A stretch of 64,000 nt of DNA from Aplectana chamaeleonis (Eukaryota > Nematoda > Chromadorea > Rhabditida > Cosmocercidae). The position numbers and the translations under genes are program-made. Location: assembly GCA_029168955.1 (NCBI GenBank), contig JAPDOI010000063.1:2216501-2280500 (forward strand), read 5' to 3'. Below are positions 12,102-23,900 of the stretch, one piece after another. How positions within the stretch are numbered: position 1 is the first letter of the stretch; each line of letters begins with the position of its first letter. A model generated the notes under the pieces. It saw only the letters and a program-made list of their open reading frames with translations, was not told the origin of the DNA and did not search any database.

Positions 12102-12400
12102 TTGAAGCTGAATCTACTCGTACCCATCGCGTGCTTGTGCGCGCGTGCACTGTTTCCATTCTCCCCCTCCACACACACACTCTCTCTCTCTCTCTCTCGC
12201 TGTCTCTTCCCTCGCAGCGCACACGCATGCGATGAAACAGAGTATCCGCTATACCGAAGTGAAACTTATTTCCGTCGATTGCGCGCGTGTAGGCGCGTAT
12301 GCTGCGTCTCCTTCTCTCCCACACTTTCTCGCTCTCTCGCCCCTCGCTCTCCACACGCTCGCGAAGTAACAGAAGAAATTTAGCTTCGAAATCGAGGGTA
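12102..12400. repeat. CA/CT simple repeat and a dispersed CT-rich unit
   Basis: An (AC)n(CT)n run lies at about 12172-12198. The segment 12258-12365 (TTATTTCCGT..GCGTCTCCTTCT..CCCACACTTTCTC) recurs at 49930-50030. The ORFs on both strands here are simple-repeat artefacts. Confidence 0.7.
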
Positions 12401-12895
12401 GACGCCACAATGGCTGGTGGACTACGTATTTAATTATGTGAATGAAATCGCCATTCGCAATCGGAACATCACAGATCGCTGGTGCAAATAATCGCGTCTG
12501 GCCCCTTCGCCAGACTAAATTTGGTTAAAGGCCTACACGTATGAGACATTCATCAAGATAATGTCCTAACACATGAAGCAATCGTGGCTTTTGGTCCATA
12601 AGTCGCTATATCATGCAAAACAACATTGTATTTCATTTTCAGGGTTCTAGATTGTTTTTAGGGATTCTTCGATGCATTCATATGTACTTTGTTGATATTT
12701 AAAATCAATTACCCATTGTTAAAAGCTACATTATGCATATTGTGTGCAATTAAATGCTTGGCTTGCCTCAAGCACAAAGTTTCCTTTCCTCTTCTGATCG
12801 AAAGAAAATGAGATTGACCGATTCGATTTCCCTTTTATTTTTCTTTCTGGGCTGAAATAATCAATTGCTTTACTGCTTTAACGCCGATCAATTCG

Positions 12896-13183
12896 GCTTA
12901 CTGTGCTTATCTGGGCCTAATTCCGGTCCGCAATTGCGTCTCGACACGCTTTGCAGCCGCACGCGCTGGATTCAGTCGAGTTTACAGCGCCAAAGCCGAC
13001 TCGATCTGGCTTTTTTATACAGTTTTCTCCAATTTCCTTTAATTTCCAGTTTCCAAAACCCACCTAGAGTCAACAGATCGGTGGCTGCGGCGCTAGAAAC
13101 TATTACGACTCGGATGCGCGCGGCCGCAAAGCGTGTCGAGACGCAATTGCAGACCGGAATTCGGCCCAGAGAAGCACAGTAGC
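12896..13183. repeat. Hairpin MITE with ~65 bp arms
   Basis: The left arm GCTTACTGTGCTTATCTGGG and following bases are repeated in inverse ending at 13183 (CAATTGCGTCTCGACACGCT is shared by both arms). Confidence 0.8.
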
Positions 13184-13619
13184 TGACCAATGACAGGGTT
13201 TTTATATAAAGAAAACTCCTTCTTGTCAAGGAGCTACGCAAAAAAATATCTTGAGAAAGCCCAACCATGGAAGCGTGTCAAATTATTCATTTATTTATCT
13301 GCACTCGAGATGCGCCTTACAATAGTAAAAAATACGGTCCACGGCAAAGGAAAAAGGCGGTGGTGCGGTTGCGTATTTCCACTAATCATGTCTGGTTCGT
13401 TTCCGAATCGCGGTCGTCCCGCCATGATCAGCGGCGAATTTGTAATTTTTTTCCGAATTCTGAAGAAAAAATCACCGAAAACGTTGAAAAACGGAAAATT
13501 CCCCCCCCAAGGTAGTAAAAATTAAATTTTATTGTTATTTCCAATTTTTTCCTTCTACTCTTGCGTGTATTTAGGACTCAAACCTTGTGCAAACTGATAA
13601 TGCTTGTGTGGTATACTTG

Positions 13620-14805
13620 TTAATTTCATAGTAATTGAAACACAGAGAAAAATCGTTTGAGCACCGTAATCCAATCAAGCAGTAAACTGAAAGTTTTGTG
13701 TGTGATTGCACCAAACTTTCGATCACACGCCTAATAGACCGTTTTTCTTCGGCGTCGTAGACACTTTGCTATTCAGATGACACCAGGATTGTGGGTGCGG
13801 GCATGGAGATTGATGAGCATGTTTTGGAACACTTGCTATCTAAGCGGGAGGAGGGTACTATGGCGCGATGCAGTAGGCCTCGCCCATTTTACCGTGCCGC
13901 ACTGAAATTTAGCACCTACCCGGGGTTTCCCTCTCCTGCTAAAATCAGGAGAGTCGTTGCGGCACGGAAAAATGGGCGCGGTCAAATGCCATACCACAGT
14001 ACCTCCCCCCCCCCGCTGCGATAGCACCTTGGCAGATTAACAGAGAAGTGATTTTTCGCTCAATTTTTAACCCACCAAAACCTTCTCACCTAGGTTCTTC
14101 TCCCCTTCCGAAATCTGGAGAGCTAGAAGGTTCCCCTTGCAAAATCTGGATATTTGAGAAGTAAATTATTCACACAAAGGTAGCTTTTTCATCCTGAGCG
14201 TATTCTCACGAGTTGACGCTTGGAAGAACGCAATTCTCAAGCAATTGTTGCGTAGTTTGTCAGTGCTTTTGCCACTTTTCAAGGTGAACGAATGTGATTC
14301 TATGTATTGGCGCGCAGTTCCACTTGTGAAGCGTGAAGGATTTCATTCCGTTGAGCAAGAAAAGAAGGTAATTTTTAAGCGTGTCCTCAACATTGAAGAC
14401 ATCGGAACTTTAGTGGGCGTTAGGTCCAACACATGCTTCAAAGTAATCTATAGAGTTTGCGGTGAACCTTAGCCTAGAGGAGCGTGTCAGGTTTTGTGAA
14501 AGGAGCGTTGCTTCGAAGAGTCAGGCTAACCGATTACGAAGCTGTGTTAAATTGAAGTCAAAACCATGTGAATCTTCATTGCACTCCGTGTTTTCTTCGT
14601 ACCAAACATCTTTTCGGTCGATTTCACGAAATCTGCTCCTATCGGATATGCCACAGTCAGTTTGGCCCGTCGCGAGAGTGAACGGGACGATACAGGCTTG
14701 AAATGCGCTCTTTAGTGCATTCACACACAACGCTTTTTATTTTACGGCCGAATTGGAGTACGGTGCTCAAACGATTTTTCTCTGTGTTTCGATCACTGTG
14801 TTAAT
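13620..14805. mobile_element. Non-autonomous DNA transposon with ~50 bp terminal inverted repeats
   Basis: Both ends carry CACAGAGAAAAATCGTTTGA followed by GCACCGTA in inverse orientation (13640-13668 and 14762-14792). The interior is about 1.1 kb with no recognisable transposase. A second hairpin (CGCCCATTTTACCGTGCCGCA-type arms, about 13886-13985) is nested inside. A relative of that hairpin lies at 15127-15233. Confidence 0.65.
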
Positions 14806-15126
14806 TTCGGATATTTTCGGAACAAAGTTGAGGCAAAACGATGAAACATAAACCAGGCACTCATGTGAAGCATATGAAAACATCCATAATTGAACAAATA
14901 GTAGTCCTTGCATGCATTCGCAGCATGTTCACATACAAACTTCAATCTTCATATATGCATATTGATAAAAACATGAAATCAAATCTTCAATTACTATATC
15001 GTCGTTGGGAGGCACAATATTATACATACACAGGTTTTTCAGGACAACTAGCTAGTGAAACGTATGCAAAGCGACTATACAAAAAACTTCTACACTGAAT
15101 GACTAGCCACTTGGTCATCTCACTTG

Positions 15127-15233
15127 ACTACGCCCATTTTTCCGCGCCGCAACGACTCTTACAATTTCAGAAGGAGGAGGAAAATTCTGAGTTGATGTAC
15201 TGAATAGAAAACGGTACGGAAAATGGGCGTGAC
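15127..15233. repeat. Small hairpin, CGCCCATTTTTCCG arms
   Basis: Inverted arms CGCCCATTTTTCCG / CGGAAAATGGGCG about 80 bp apart; same family as the hairpin at 13886-13985. Confidence 0.7.
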
Positions 15234-15237
15234 CCAG

Positions 15238-15440
15238 TGCAATTTTATCCGAAATTTTACCCGAATTATATCCGATTTTATGCGAAATTTATCCGAATTT
15301 TCGACCCTTCGGATAATGGTTCCATTCAGATAATGTTGATTTTAAATTTCCCGGATATTGATACGATTCAGATAATGCGTTTTTACAAATTTTCGAATAT
15401 CGGATTATCCGAATCTCGGATATCCGAAAAGGAGTGATTC
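15238..15440. repeat. ATCCGAA-rich dispersed repeat
   Basis: The stretch ends with CGGATATCCGAAAAGGAGTG and ATTCGGATAC, shared base for base with 60980-61020. Both copies are preceded by AAATTTCCCGGATA and repeated ATCCGA/TCGGAT words. Confidence 0.8.
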
Positions 15441-15479
15441 GGATACTAAGTACTCAGACAACAGGCGCGGACTGACCGC

Positions 15480-15660
15480 TGGCAATCAAGGCCTCTCCGG
15501 GCGGTACGCCGGCAAGTTGCGGGCGGATCGCTGCTCATCGTGGCCTCGGCGGGCGGATCGCTGGCTATCAAAGCCCTTGCGGGCGGATCGCTGCGTTTTG
15601 GCGGGCGGATGGCGGGGGGATGTCGATCCGCCCGCCAAATGCCAGCGATCCGCCCGCACC
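15480..15660. repeat. GC-rich GGGCGGATCGCTG repeat
   Basis: GCGGGCGGATCGCTG occurs four times at irregular spacing and once in inverse (CAGCGATCCGCCCGC near 15640). The overlapping ORFs are by-products. Confidence 0.75.
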
Positions 15661-15828
15661 TACTGTCTGAGTACATTGTGTGGGAAAAAACGACGAAAAC
15701 ACAAAAATGGAAATAAAGTGGGAACGTAATGTAACTAGAAGGCGATCTGACAAGAACCAAGAGCTGCGAAGATCGCCTAAGTCTTCCATTACCGCTCTAG
15801 TCAAATTGCATAAAGTTCGCGTAATAAT

Positions 15829-15942
15829 TTTAGTCTGATGAATGGACGAGCTGCGACGACAGATCACCCCGCGCGATTCGAAACCTTGAGTAAGGCCGTC
15901 AACACCGCGCGGTCAGCCGTCTGCTCCATGCGTCAGACTAAA
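15829..15942. repeat. MITE with TTTAGTCTGAYGMATGG ends
   Basis: Short inverted ends TTTAGTCTGATGAATGG and CCATGCGTCAGACTAAA. An inverse-oriented relative is at 26578-26695. Confidence 0.65.
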
Positions 15943-15945
15943 TCG

Positions 15946-16836
15946 AAAATGGAAAGCATACAATGGCTTTTTTTTCGAAAATTCTCAAACGTGGGAACTT
16001 GACTCATTTTGCAATCCTAACACTTAAAAAGGAAAAAATCGCATTTTTTCGGTGCAACCAGACCGCATCTGGATACTTTGGCGATAGAATCCACATATGA
16101 AAATCAGTGATTTCAATTTCGCCTTGGCAAAAAAAATGTTTGGTAATGTTCTCCAGAAGTCAGAGGCGAAACCAGGTATTATTTTCATTTTTCCATCATT
16201 TGTTCAATCTTCGGTAGCTCAAAAGTTTTAACTAGAAACCACTTTTTTTGGCTCCAAAAATTATTCCGTGGTCCAAATGAAGCTCCAAGGATTCTCACAT
16301 AAATGCATACATGCACATATTAGATTGAGTTAGCTTCTAGAATGTATATCGCTAGATAACACCGATCGAGAAGATCTCAGAAATGCTTATAAAGTTGAAA
16401 TTTTACCACTTTTAACCGATTTATGGAGAAGAAACACCTCCACAGAACAAAAACGCCATCTCAATAAGCTGTTATGACACTCCAATACACTTTCTCGGAA
16501 TTTGAGAAGACGAATGCATAAAAACCTGCGTAAATGACGCCGCGAACTCTCCGTCTGCTGGGGAGACTGGATGTTGCCAGGCAACGCTGAGTGTATACTA
16601 TTGTTGTTGGTGAAGTGGAGAGAATATGTTGCGCATAGTTACGACTTACGGTTTTTTATGGCTTTTGACCCTAGTTGTGCTCTAGGCAAAAAGGCGGTGT
16701 TTCGAAAATATCTGAACGGCCCCCTTTTATCAGGTGCGAATTCCGATTAATATTCGAATAACACCACTTCTGAGGGTACATATACCGAACAGATTCAAAC
16801 GACTTGACTTAATCGGTTGGCTTTCGACTGACGCGG
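15946..16836. other. Intergenic, nothing recognised
   Basis: AT-rich sequence with no convincing ORF, exon or repeat on either strand. Confidence 0.4.
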
Positions 16837-17330
16837 TCATTCTGCATCTTCACCGAGGTGTGCCGTCCTAGTAGCCAGCCGTGTCCATTTTTCACGGTCT
16901 TCAGCCACAATTTGAACACATTCCATCCAACTTTCACTATTCCATTTCCTGCAAAACAAAACATCGCGCCTGAACTGTCTTTCGATGCCGAGTGACTTCG
17001 AATCCTCTTTAACCAAATCCGTACAGAACTTTCGCCTCCGCCCAGGTGGCCGTTTCCAGACAGGATTTGGAAGCATTCTTAAAGCGTGTTGTACGAGACG
17101 ATCCGGCATTCTTCTCAGAATACGCCCGAGCAGTCGAAGTCGACTTTCCATTGCTGCATGAGATGGCGTTGGGAGATACTGGCACCTCCCTCGTGTAAAG
17201 CGTTGATGTACTGCATCGACTTCCTTGTAAGATCTTCGTTATGGCATACACGCGATAAGAGATATCCAAACAAACACCTTAAAAGCTTCGTTTCAATGCA
17301 ATTAAACCTTTCCATCTGCGTCTACCACAT
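16837..17330 (-). mobile_element. 3' fragment of a LINE reverse transcriptase ORF
   Basis: The minus strand in three frames reads RxNCIETKLLRCLFGYLLSR, VCHNEDL, then RLLGRILRRMPDRLVQHAL, KRPPGRRRKF and ending DREKWTRLATRTAHLGEDA. These are typical of the C-terminus of nematode and flatworm LINE polyproteins downstream of the RT domain. At least two frameshifts; clade (RTE-like or other) not decided. Confidence 0.75.
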
Positions 17331-17972
17331 ATGTGAGCATCTAACACGAACACTCCTTTTGAACTCACCATGATTTGGAGACAGGAAATTGTAGGATTTG
17401 CTCAGTTGCTGACAACGCGAGCGGCAGCGTCGCGGCACGCATTGAGGACACGGCGCGGCTGACCTACCTCATTTCTCACTAGAAGCCTAGATGCACGCCG
17501 CGACGCGACCGCTCACGCATCCCGCAAAAGGGCGATTACTGCCAAATTCAATCACTCACTCATTCATATGTACACAATGCGTTCACATTCACTTTAATTT
17601 AAATAGTCAAATCACAACAAAAACAAATAACCATTCCAGAATGTCTACGCTATCCCCTGCATCGCTCATGATGTGTGCGAAAATCATGGCGGGGTGCACA
17701 TGTACGCCTTAGGTATGAAGGGCTACAACACAGAAACAAAGCTTTCATAACACAGACAAAATTTGGGGCCACCGGAACGGCAATAAATCTATGGTACGAC
17801 TCCGTATCCACAAGCTATTGATCCTTAACCTCAGAATAGACTCAGCCATTTTAAACGCTTGAAAACAGAGAAGATCAGAAAAAATCCATCCCCGCTGTGC
17901 ATCAACAAACCACATTTTCAACCCTCAAAGCTTCTCGAAACCCGGCTGGCAGAGGGAAAGTCACAATTCAGA

Positions 17973-20900
17973 CTATTTCTTCTTCATTGATCCACGATTT
18001 ACTGACGAAGGCGTAGAACTTGACTTACGCTTGGCCTGAAAACACAAATTCTCATTCACATGATGACAAATCACTTCTTCATCAAGAAACCTACATCATC
18101 CAGCCCTCTTCTACGGTGACTGCCACGGAAAGGGTCCATTCTGTGATCGATCTGAAACGTTCTCGTAATTTTTGAATCATGGACCTAAAAGTCGCATTGA
18201 TGTGTTAATTATGAAACTAGCTGTAATAATTTTTGTTTCCTCATAAATAGATTCTTTTATACGGAATCCTACTGTAAGAGGTCAATAAAGTTCGTTTCGA
18301 CTCTTTGATAGTCTTGAATGCCTCTACTAGCCTCTATATAGTACAGTGCGTTTCAAGATTATATGTACTTCCTCAAAAAAAAGCCCACCTTTTTCCATAC
18401 GTTTTTATTACTATTCGAATCAGCGTGTACGAGGACCCTACTAGCTGTAGTGACACCGGAAAATGCAGCCAACAGGATGAAAAATAGAGTTCACTCTATA
18501 AATTGACCGTTGGATAATTATTAAGATGAAGCAAAAGTTTCCGGACTATTTCAAAAACAAACAAGGCTCACCAAACAAAATAATTTTCATCACATTGAAG
18601 GATCCTTCGCCTTCGATTGGGCCGATCATAAATTCCCGACGCGTAGGACTCTGGCTGTTTCGAGTCGAAGTATTCTTCTGAGGCTATTTGACTTCATCAT
18701 CGCTAGTTAACTGTTCTCCATCCAGGAAGTGCTGTATCGAGCGGAACAGATGGTAGCCGGAAGGGGCAAGATCTGGGCTATTTGGATGGTGAGGAAGAAC
18801 TTCCCAGCCCAGGCCCAGCAGTTTCTGTCGGGTTATCCGATATACGCGTGGCCGAGCATTGTCGTGAAGAAGGCGATCAGTGTTCAACAGAAACTGCTGG
18901 ACCTAAATTGGGAAGTTCTTCCTCACCCTCTATTTAGCCCAGATCTTGCCCCTTCCGATTACCATCTGTTCCGCTCGATACAGCACTTCCTGGATGGAAA
19001 ACCGTTCACTAACGATGACGAAGTTAAAATGGCCTTAGATGACTACTTCGACTCGAAACAGCCAGAGTTCTACGCGTCAGGAATTCATGATCTGCCCGAT
19101 CGGTGGCGAAGGATTCTTGAATGTTATGGAAATTATTTTGTTGCGTGAGCCTTGTTTGTTTTTGAAATAAATGTTTTTTATTCAAAGTCGTGGATTGCAT
19201 CAACCTAATTAATATATGCACACCTTGAGAACTTAGAGAAAAGCGCACTCGTTCTCGGAAAAATTTTCTGACTCACGCGCCTATTGAGTACGGATGAGTG
19301 GCCTCCACCCACAGCCCATATGCCTTGAAGTCTCTCCTCCTCCAAGCCCGAGTGAGCCTAATTGTTTGCTGTGAATTGCACAGGCGTGACCGACCCCGAG
19401 AATCGATGGGTAACTGTGTCCTTCTTTGATTGTAACCACCTCTATTCTGACCCCTAGAGGACAAAGACAAATATCGAAAGGCCGAAAAAGCTGGTTGCAC
19501 TAGAAGCTTGTTGTCCTGGTTGATTTGTTCCCAAATCGACGCCTACGACCAGTGGGTGAGGTCCGAGCAGATTTTCCGATTTTTGACAGAACGGTCACGG
19601 TCTATAGGTCCAATTGAGAGGGGAAAGTATCGTTCCCTGTCGACTCTATCCTACTAATCCACAGAACGGAGCCCGAGAGTTTGGCTATATGGAGACCATG
19701 GGTTACGGTATTTGTTCAAACGGGGATTATTTCATCATGTCATCCTGGAGCATTTTTCTTGAATGTTCACAGGTGAGATCAACTTCTCAAATAGGCAGAG
19801 AGCCCCTGCTAGAGAAGAAGTTGATCTGATCCCTAAAGATTCACTAAAAAAGCTCCAAGATGACCCGAGGAAATGATGCCAGCTTGAACCAAATCCATTT
19901 GATGCTATCACCCCTCAAGGAGGCCTGGGCGCGGTCGGTCCCGCAACGAATGCCGAAGCACAGTAGAGACGCTGTCGGACTGGTTCGGACGGCGCGGTGT
20001 GAGTCATCAGTCTTCGCTCCTACCGCGACCAAGCGTGGTCTTCTCTACTGCAGCTCTGTGCTGCTCATTATTCCTCTCTGTGCTGTGCTTCGTTTCGGGG
20101 CCTCTGGCCTTTAGAACACTACTATTCAATCTGCAATACAGCTGGCTCGCGAAGAGCATCTTCAATGAACAGGTCAAAGGCCATGGCCATATTTCAGTGG
20201 TGCCTTTTCTTATATAATATTTGTCCTCTATTTCTATTCCTTATTTCCTCCCAGATCTCTCCCCCTATTCTCTTGCACTACAAACTAGCATAATCTACCT
20301 TGTGTCCTGTCGTGTATGCAAGAGGGTCGTATATTTTGCACTATATATAATACAGTCGGGATATGTGTTGATTAGTCCAGGGAAGTCCAAGTTGGTGGCA
20401 TCAGGTGTCAATACATGTTATAGGGTATTATCGTGGTTATTGCCCTTATTACAGTATCCAGCTGGTCGGGGTAATTAGTACAGTCGGTTATGTTATCTGA
20501 AGGGAGTCTGTCGATTGGATCTCCCGGGACTGACGTCTGGTGTCGGACCCGGGGGAGAAAACCACCATTTCGCAACAACCATGTTCTCCATGGAGCCAAA
20601 CTCTTGAGTTCCTTTTTGTGAGTTAGTAGGTTACACTCGACAGAACATGATATTTCTCCCCTAGGCATTGGCGCTAGAGACCGAAATATTTCAGGGAAAT
20701 CAGCTCGGACCTACAATACCGCTCGTAGGATTTGGTCAGAAAGCGAGCAAGGTCGGCTTTTTGCGTCTTTTTCGTCTTTTTTGTATAACTCGCTTCAAAG
20801 TCAACTTTGAGCGAAACTTGGGAGATATTCGTGATCCTCGCATTGAGGGCTACCCAATGGTTTAGCCTTTGTGGTGATTACGTTGAGAACTACAGAAGTT

Positions 20901-23900
20901 TTGAAATCACCCAGGTTTGTGATTACGGTACCGTGATGGATTGTGCGATACCGTTTCCGCCTGCGCTTCCCTGTGTCTACCGTATATAGAGAGCTGGTTG
21001 ATTGCGAAATTTCCATGGTTCTCAACGAAATCCTTACAATAGCTACACCATTGGATAGCCCTTCACGCCTGGATAATTAATATCTCCCTAGTTTCGCTCA
21101 AATTTGACTTTGAAGCGAGTTATACAAAAAAGACGCGAAAACCCGGTCTCGCTCGATTTCTGACCAAATCCTACGAGCGGTATTGTAACTCACTGGTCTC
21201 TGGCGTCGAGCTGGGTGCAAATCGACTGAACCTACGAACTTGTAGTGCAACCGGCTTCTTCTGCCTTTCGGACTTCGTCTTCTTTCCCTGAGCACCCAGA
21301 ATGAACGAGATAATAGTTGAAGAAGGGCGCGATTATCTATCGATTCTCGAGTTGGTCATATGACTGCGATTCACAGCAAATAATTGGGGTCGCTCGGACT
21401 TGAAGGAGCAAAGACCTCGAGGCATCTGAGCAAAGGGTTGAAAACATTTATCCTTACTTTTTTTCATCTTGTTTGCTGTATTTCCTGGCGCCAGTAAGAC
21501 TTATATGATTTTCGGTCGCTAAGATTTGAATGGCAATAGCAGTGTTTCAGAAAAGTTAACGACGGAGACACAAGGAGCCTTCTTAAGGGTGTCCATTTAA
21601 TTATGAAACACTGTATGTATGTCATGTTATCACTGCATGTATCACTGTACGTATGTCGCGTCAAATACGCATTGCATGTCATGTTACTAACTAACCAGCA
21701 TTGTACAGTCCACAATTGTGGCTGCTGACATCTCCTTTGCATACTGATTCACATCATGTCCAGTGCTGTTGAACATCACTGCATTAGCGAGCATCAAAGA
21801 CATTCTGAATAGCCACTTTTCAGTTACTCCTTTGAATCAAGCTCTCAGTGAAAAAAATCTGTCGCACTCACTTTTTCAGTAGGATATTTGGGTTCTTCAG
21901 AGTACCATTATCAATCTCTTTTTTCGCCGTAGTTAAATCCGAAGAACTGCAATTTGTAAAAGAACAAAACTGCATACACTACTCCACCAAGGCTATCGCT
22001 GTACATAAACCACAAGTTTTGCAATGGATTCAGTAAGTCAATCCTTCGCAATCGCCCTGGGTGCGTACCAGTTTAAAGAGGCTCTTGAAATACAGAGCCC
22101 GCCCGAGAATGGATATCCAGTTGCGTGCTTAGGCAGTAGTAGATCTTCTTGCGGCCAAGTGGGTCAGCAGTACTGGTGATACATTAAGTCCGACATAGGA
22201 ATCAATTTATCATTCAGATTGCATTTCAACAGGAGCACGGTTAACTGCGGAATTTCGTTGCCCTTAGGCTACTAATTTATAAGGTTTTTGTTGTTGTTTT
22301 TTTGCTGTTTTCTGGCCATTCATGATTTGCTATTGCTTTGTTTTTTTCCTACGATTTTATTTGTCATTGGCTACAATAAATAAAATAAAAATAATGTGCT
22401 GTGCGTCATGATAAGTCATAGTGCCGTAACGTTCGTAAGACTCTAGTCCTAGAGGCGCTTCAATGCCCATACGACAGTGGCTCCGTAAAAAAAGTTAAAA
22501 GACGTCTGATTTTCTAGAATGCCGCGCGCGGCGCCTCCGCGACGTCGCGCCAATTGATTCAACGCCCCTTCGGACAGCTCGTCTCCTGCCCGCCCCTGCG
22601 AATGCTCGTCGATCACCCTCAGTCTTGGCTCAACGCCAGAACTTTTCGGCGCCAGTCACCATAGCGCGCTTTGCCTGGCCTATGTGCGGACGTGGACACG
22701 TTTACTCGCGCATGCCCACGGTACGCTCTAAGGGACCGAATAGTCCCGCCGCTGAAAGGCGCGGCAGCATGCAATGGGGGAGAATCGATCGTGCGGCACA
22801 GCATGATCGATACTCCTCCATTGCATCCCGCCACGCCTTTCAACGGCGGGACTCTATTCGGCCCCTAAGGGTTGTTGTTCAGGGTCAGACCCCATAGCTA
22901 AGGGTCTAGGCAAGGTCCGCCCCCGCGGTTAGGATGTACTTATATTCTGTATTGCTGTTTTATTGCCCGAGACGGGAATTATCGCCAAGTAAGCGTCTAT
23001 AGGGTTCTGTTATGTACGAGGGCCATCGCACCGCAGGTTACTCTATACCCTCCTAGGTTGGGCTTGGTACTCTCAACCGCATGGCAGTCTTCGACGAGCT
23101 AGCTAACGGGTGCGTAAGTCCTCTGATAATACCCTAAGCGCGGCCCCGGGACCCACACCCACTGTCCACCGACGCTGCTAGATCGTAGCCTTGAGAGGGG
23201 TGCCGTGTCGCGACACAGAGCTTCAGAACAAGTTATTTGAAGCCTTTAATAAAAGATTCCCGCGTTTTTCGCCACCCGAAAGTTGAGTTAAAGGCAGTAT
23301 TCACGATACCCCGGTCATCGAGTTTTTGCCGGAAATCGAATGAAGAGGGGTCCATTGCAATAACAACGGCAAAAGAATGGCTAAAAACGAGCCATAGATC
23401 GAGCTATACGGCCTTATAACTCGACTATGCTATGTCCTACCCGTCCACTTTTTTTTGATGACCGCTAAGAGAGTGGCGAGATTCGTCCATAATGGACCTA
23501 TGGACGAATCCACTACTGGTCGCCCAGTTTCTCCGCCTATAGCCTAGTTTTGACTGCATCGCTGCTGTTTTTCATCGCAGCGATTTCACACCCGCTGCTG
23601 CAGCGATTTAGCAGCGGCAGCGATTCTGTTCATAGTGTATAGGCCCACGGATGATAGAAGAAATTCAATCAATCAGTGAAATTAATGGCTGGTATTCATC
23701 AATAACGCGTTTCGACTCGAAAACACTGATCTTGTCATGTGAAAGGGTCACCGTTTATTAGACGAAACGTGTCATTCGCTGGCAATCGCTCCATCGCTGC
23801 CATTTTGGCCGCGATGGAGCGATGGTCAGCGACCATTGAGAATCGCTTTTCGAGCAGCGATGCAGTAAAACATAGGATTTCGTCGCCGCGACCCAGCGAT

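Noticed and set aside
12016..12408. 130-codon Arg/Glu-rich ORF
   Set aside because: Covers the CA/CT simple repeat and a dispersed CT-rich unit.
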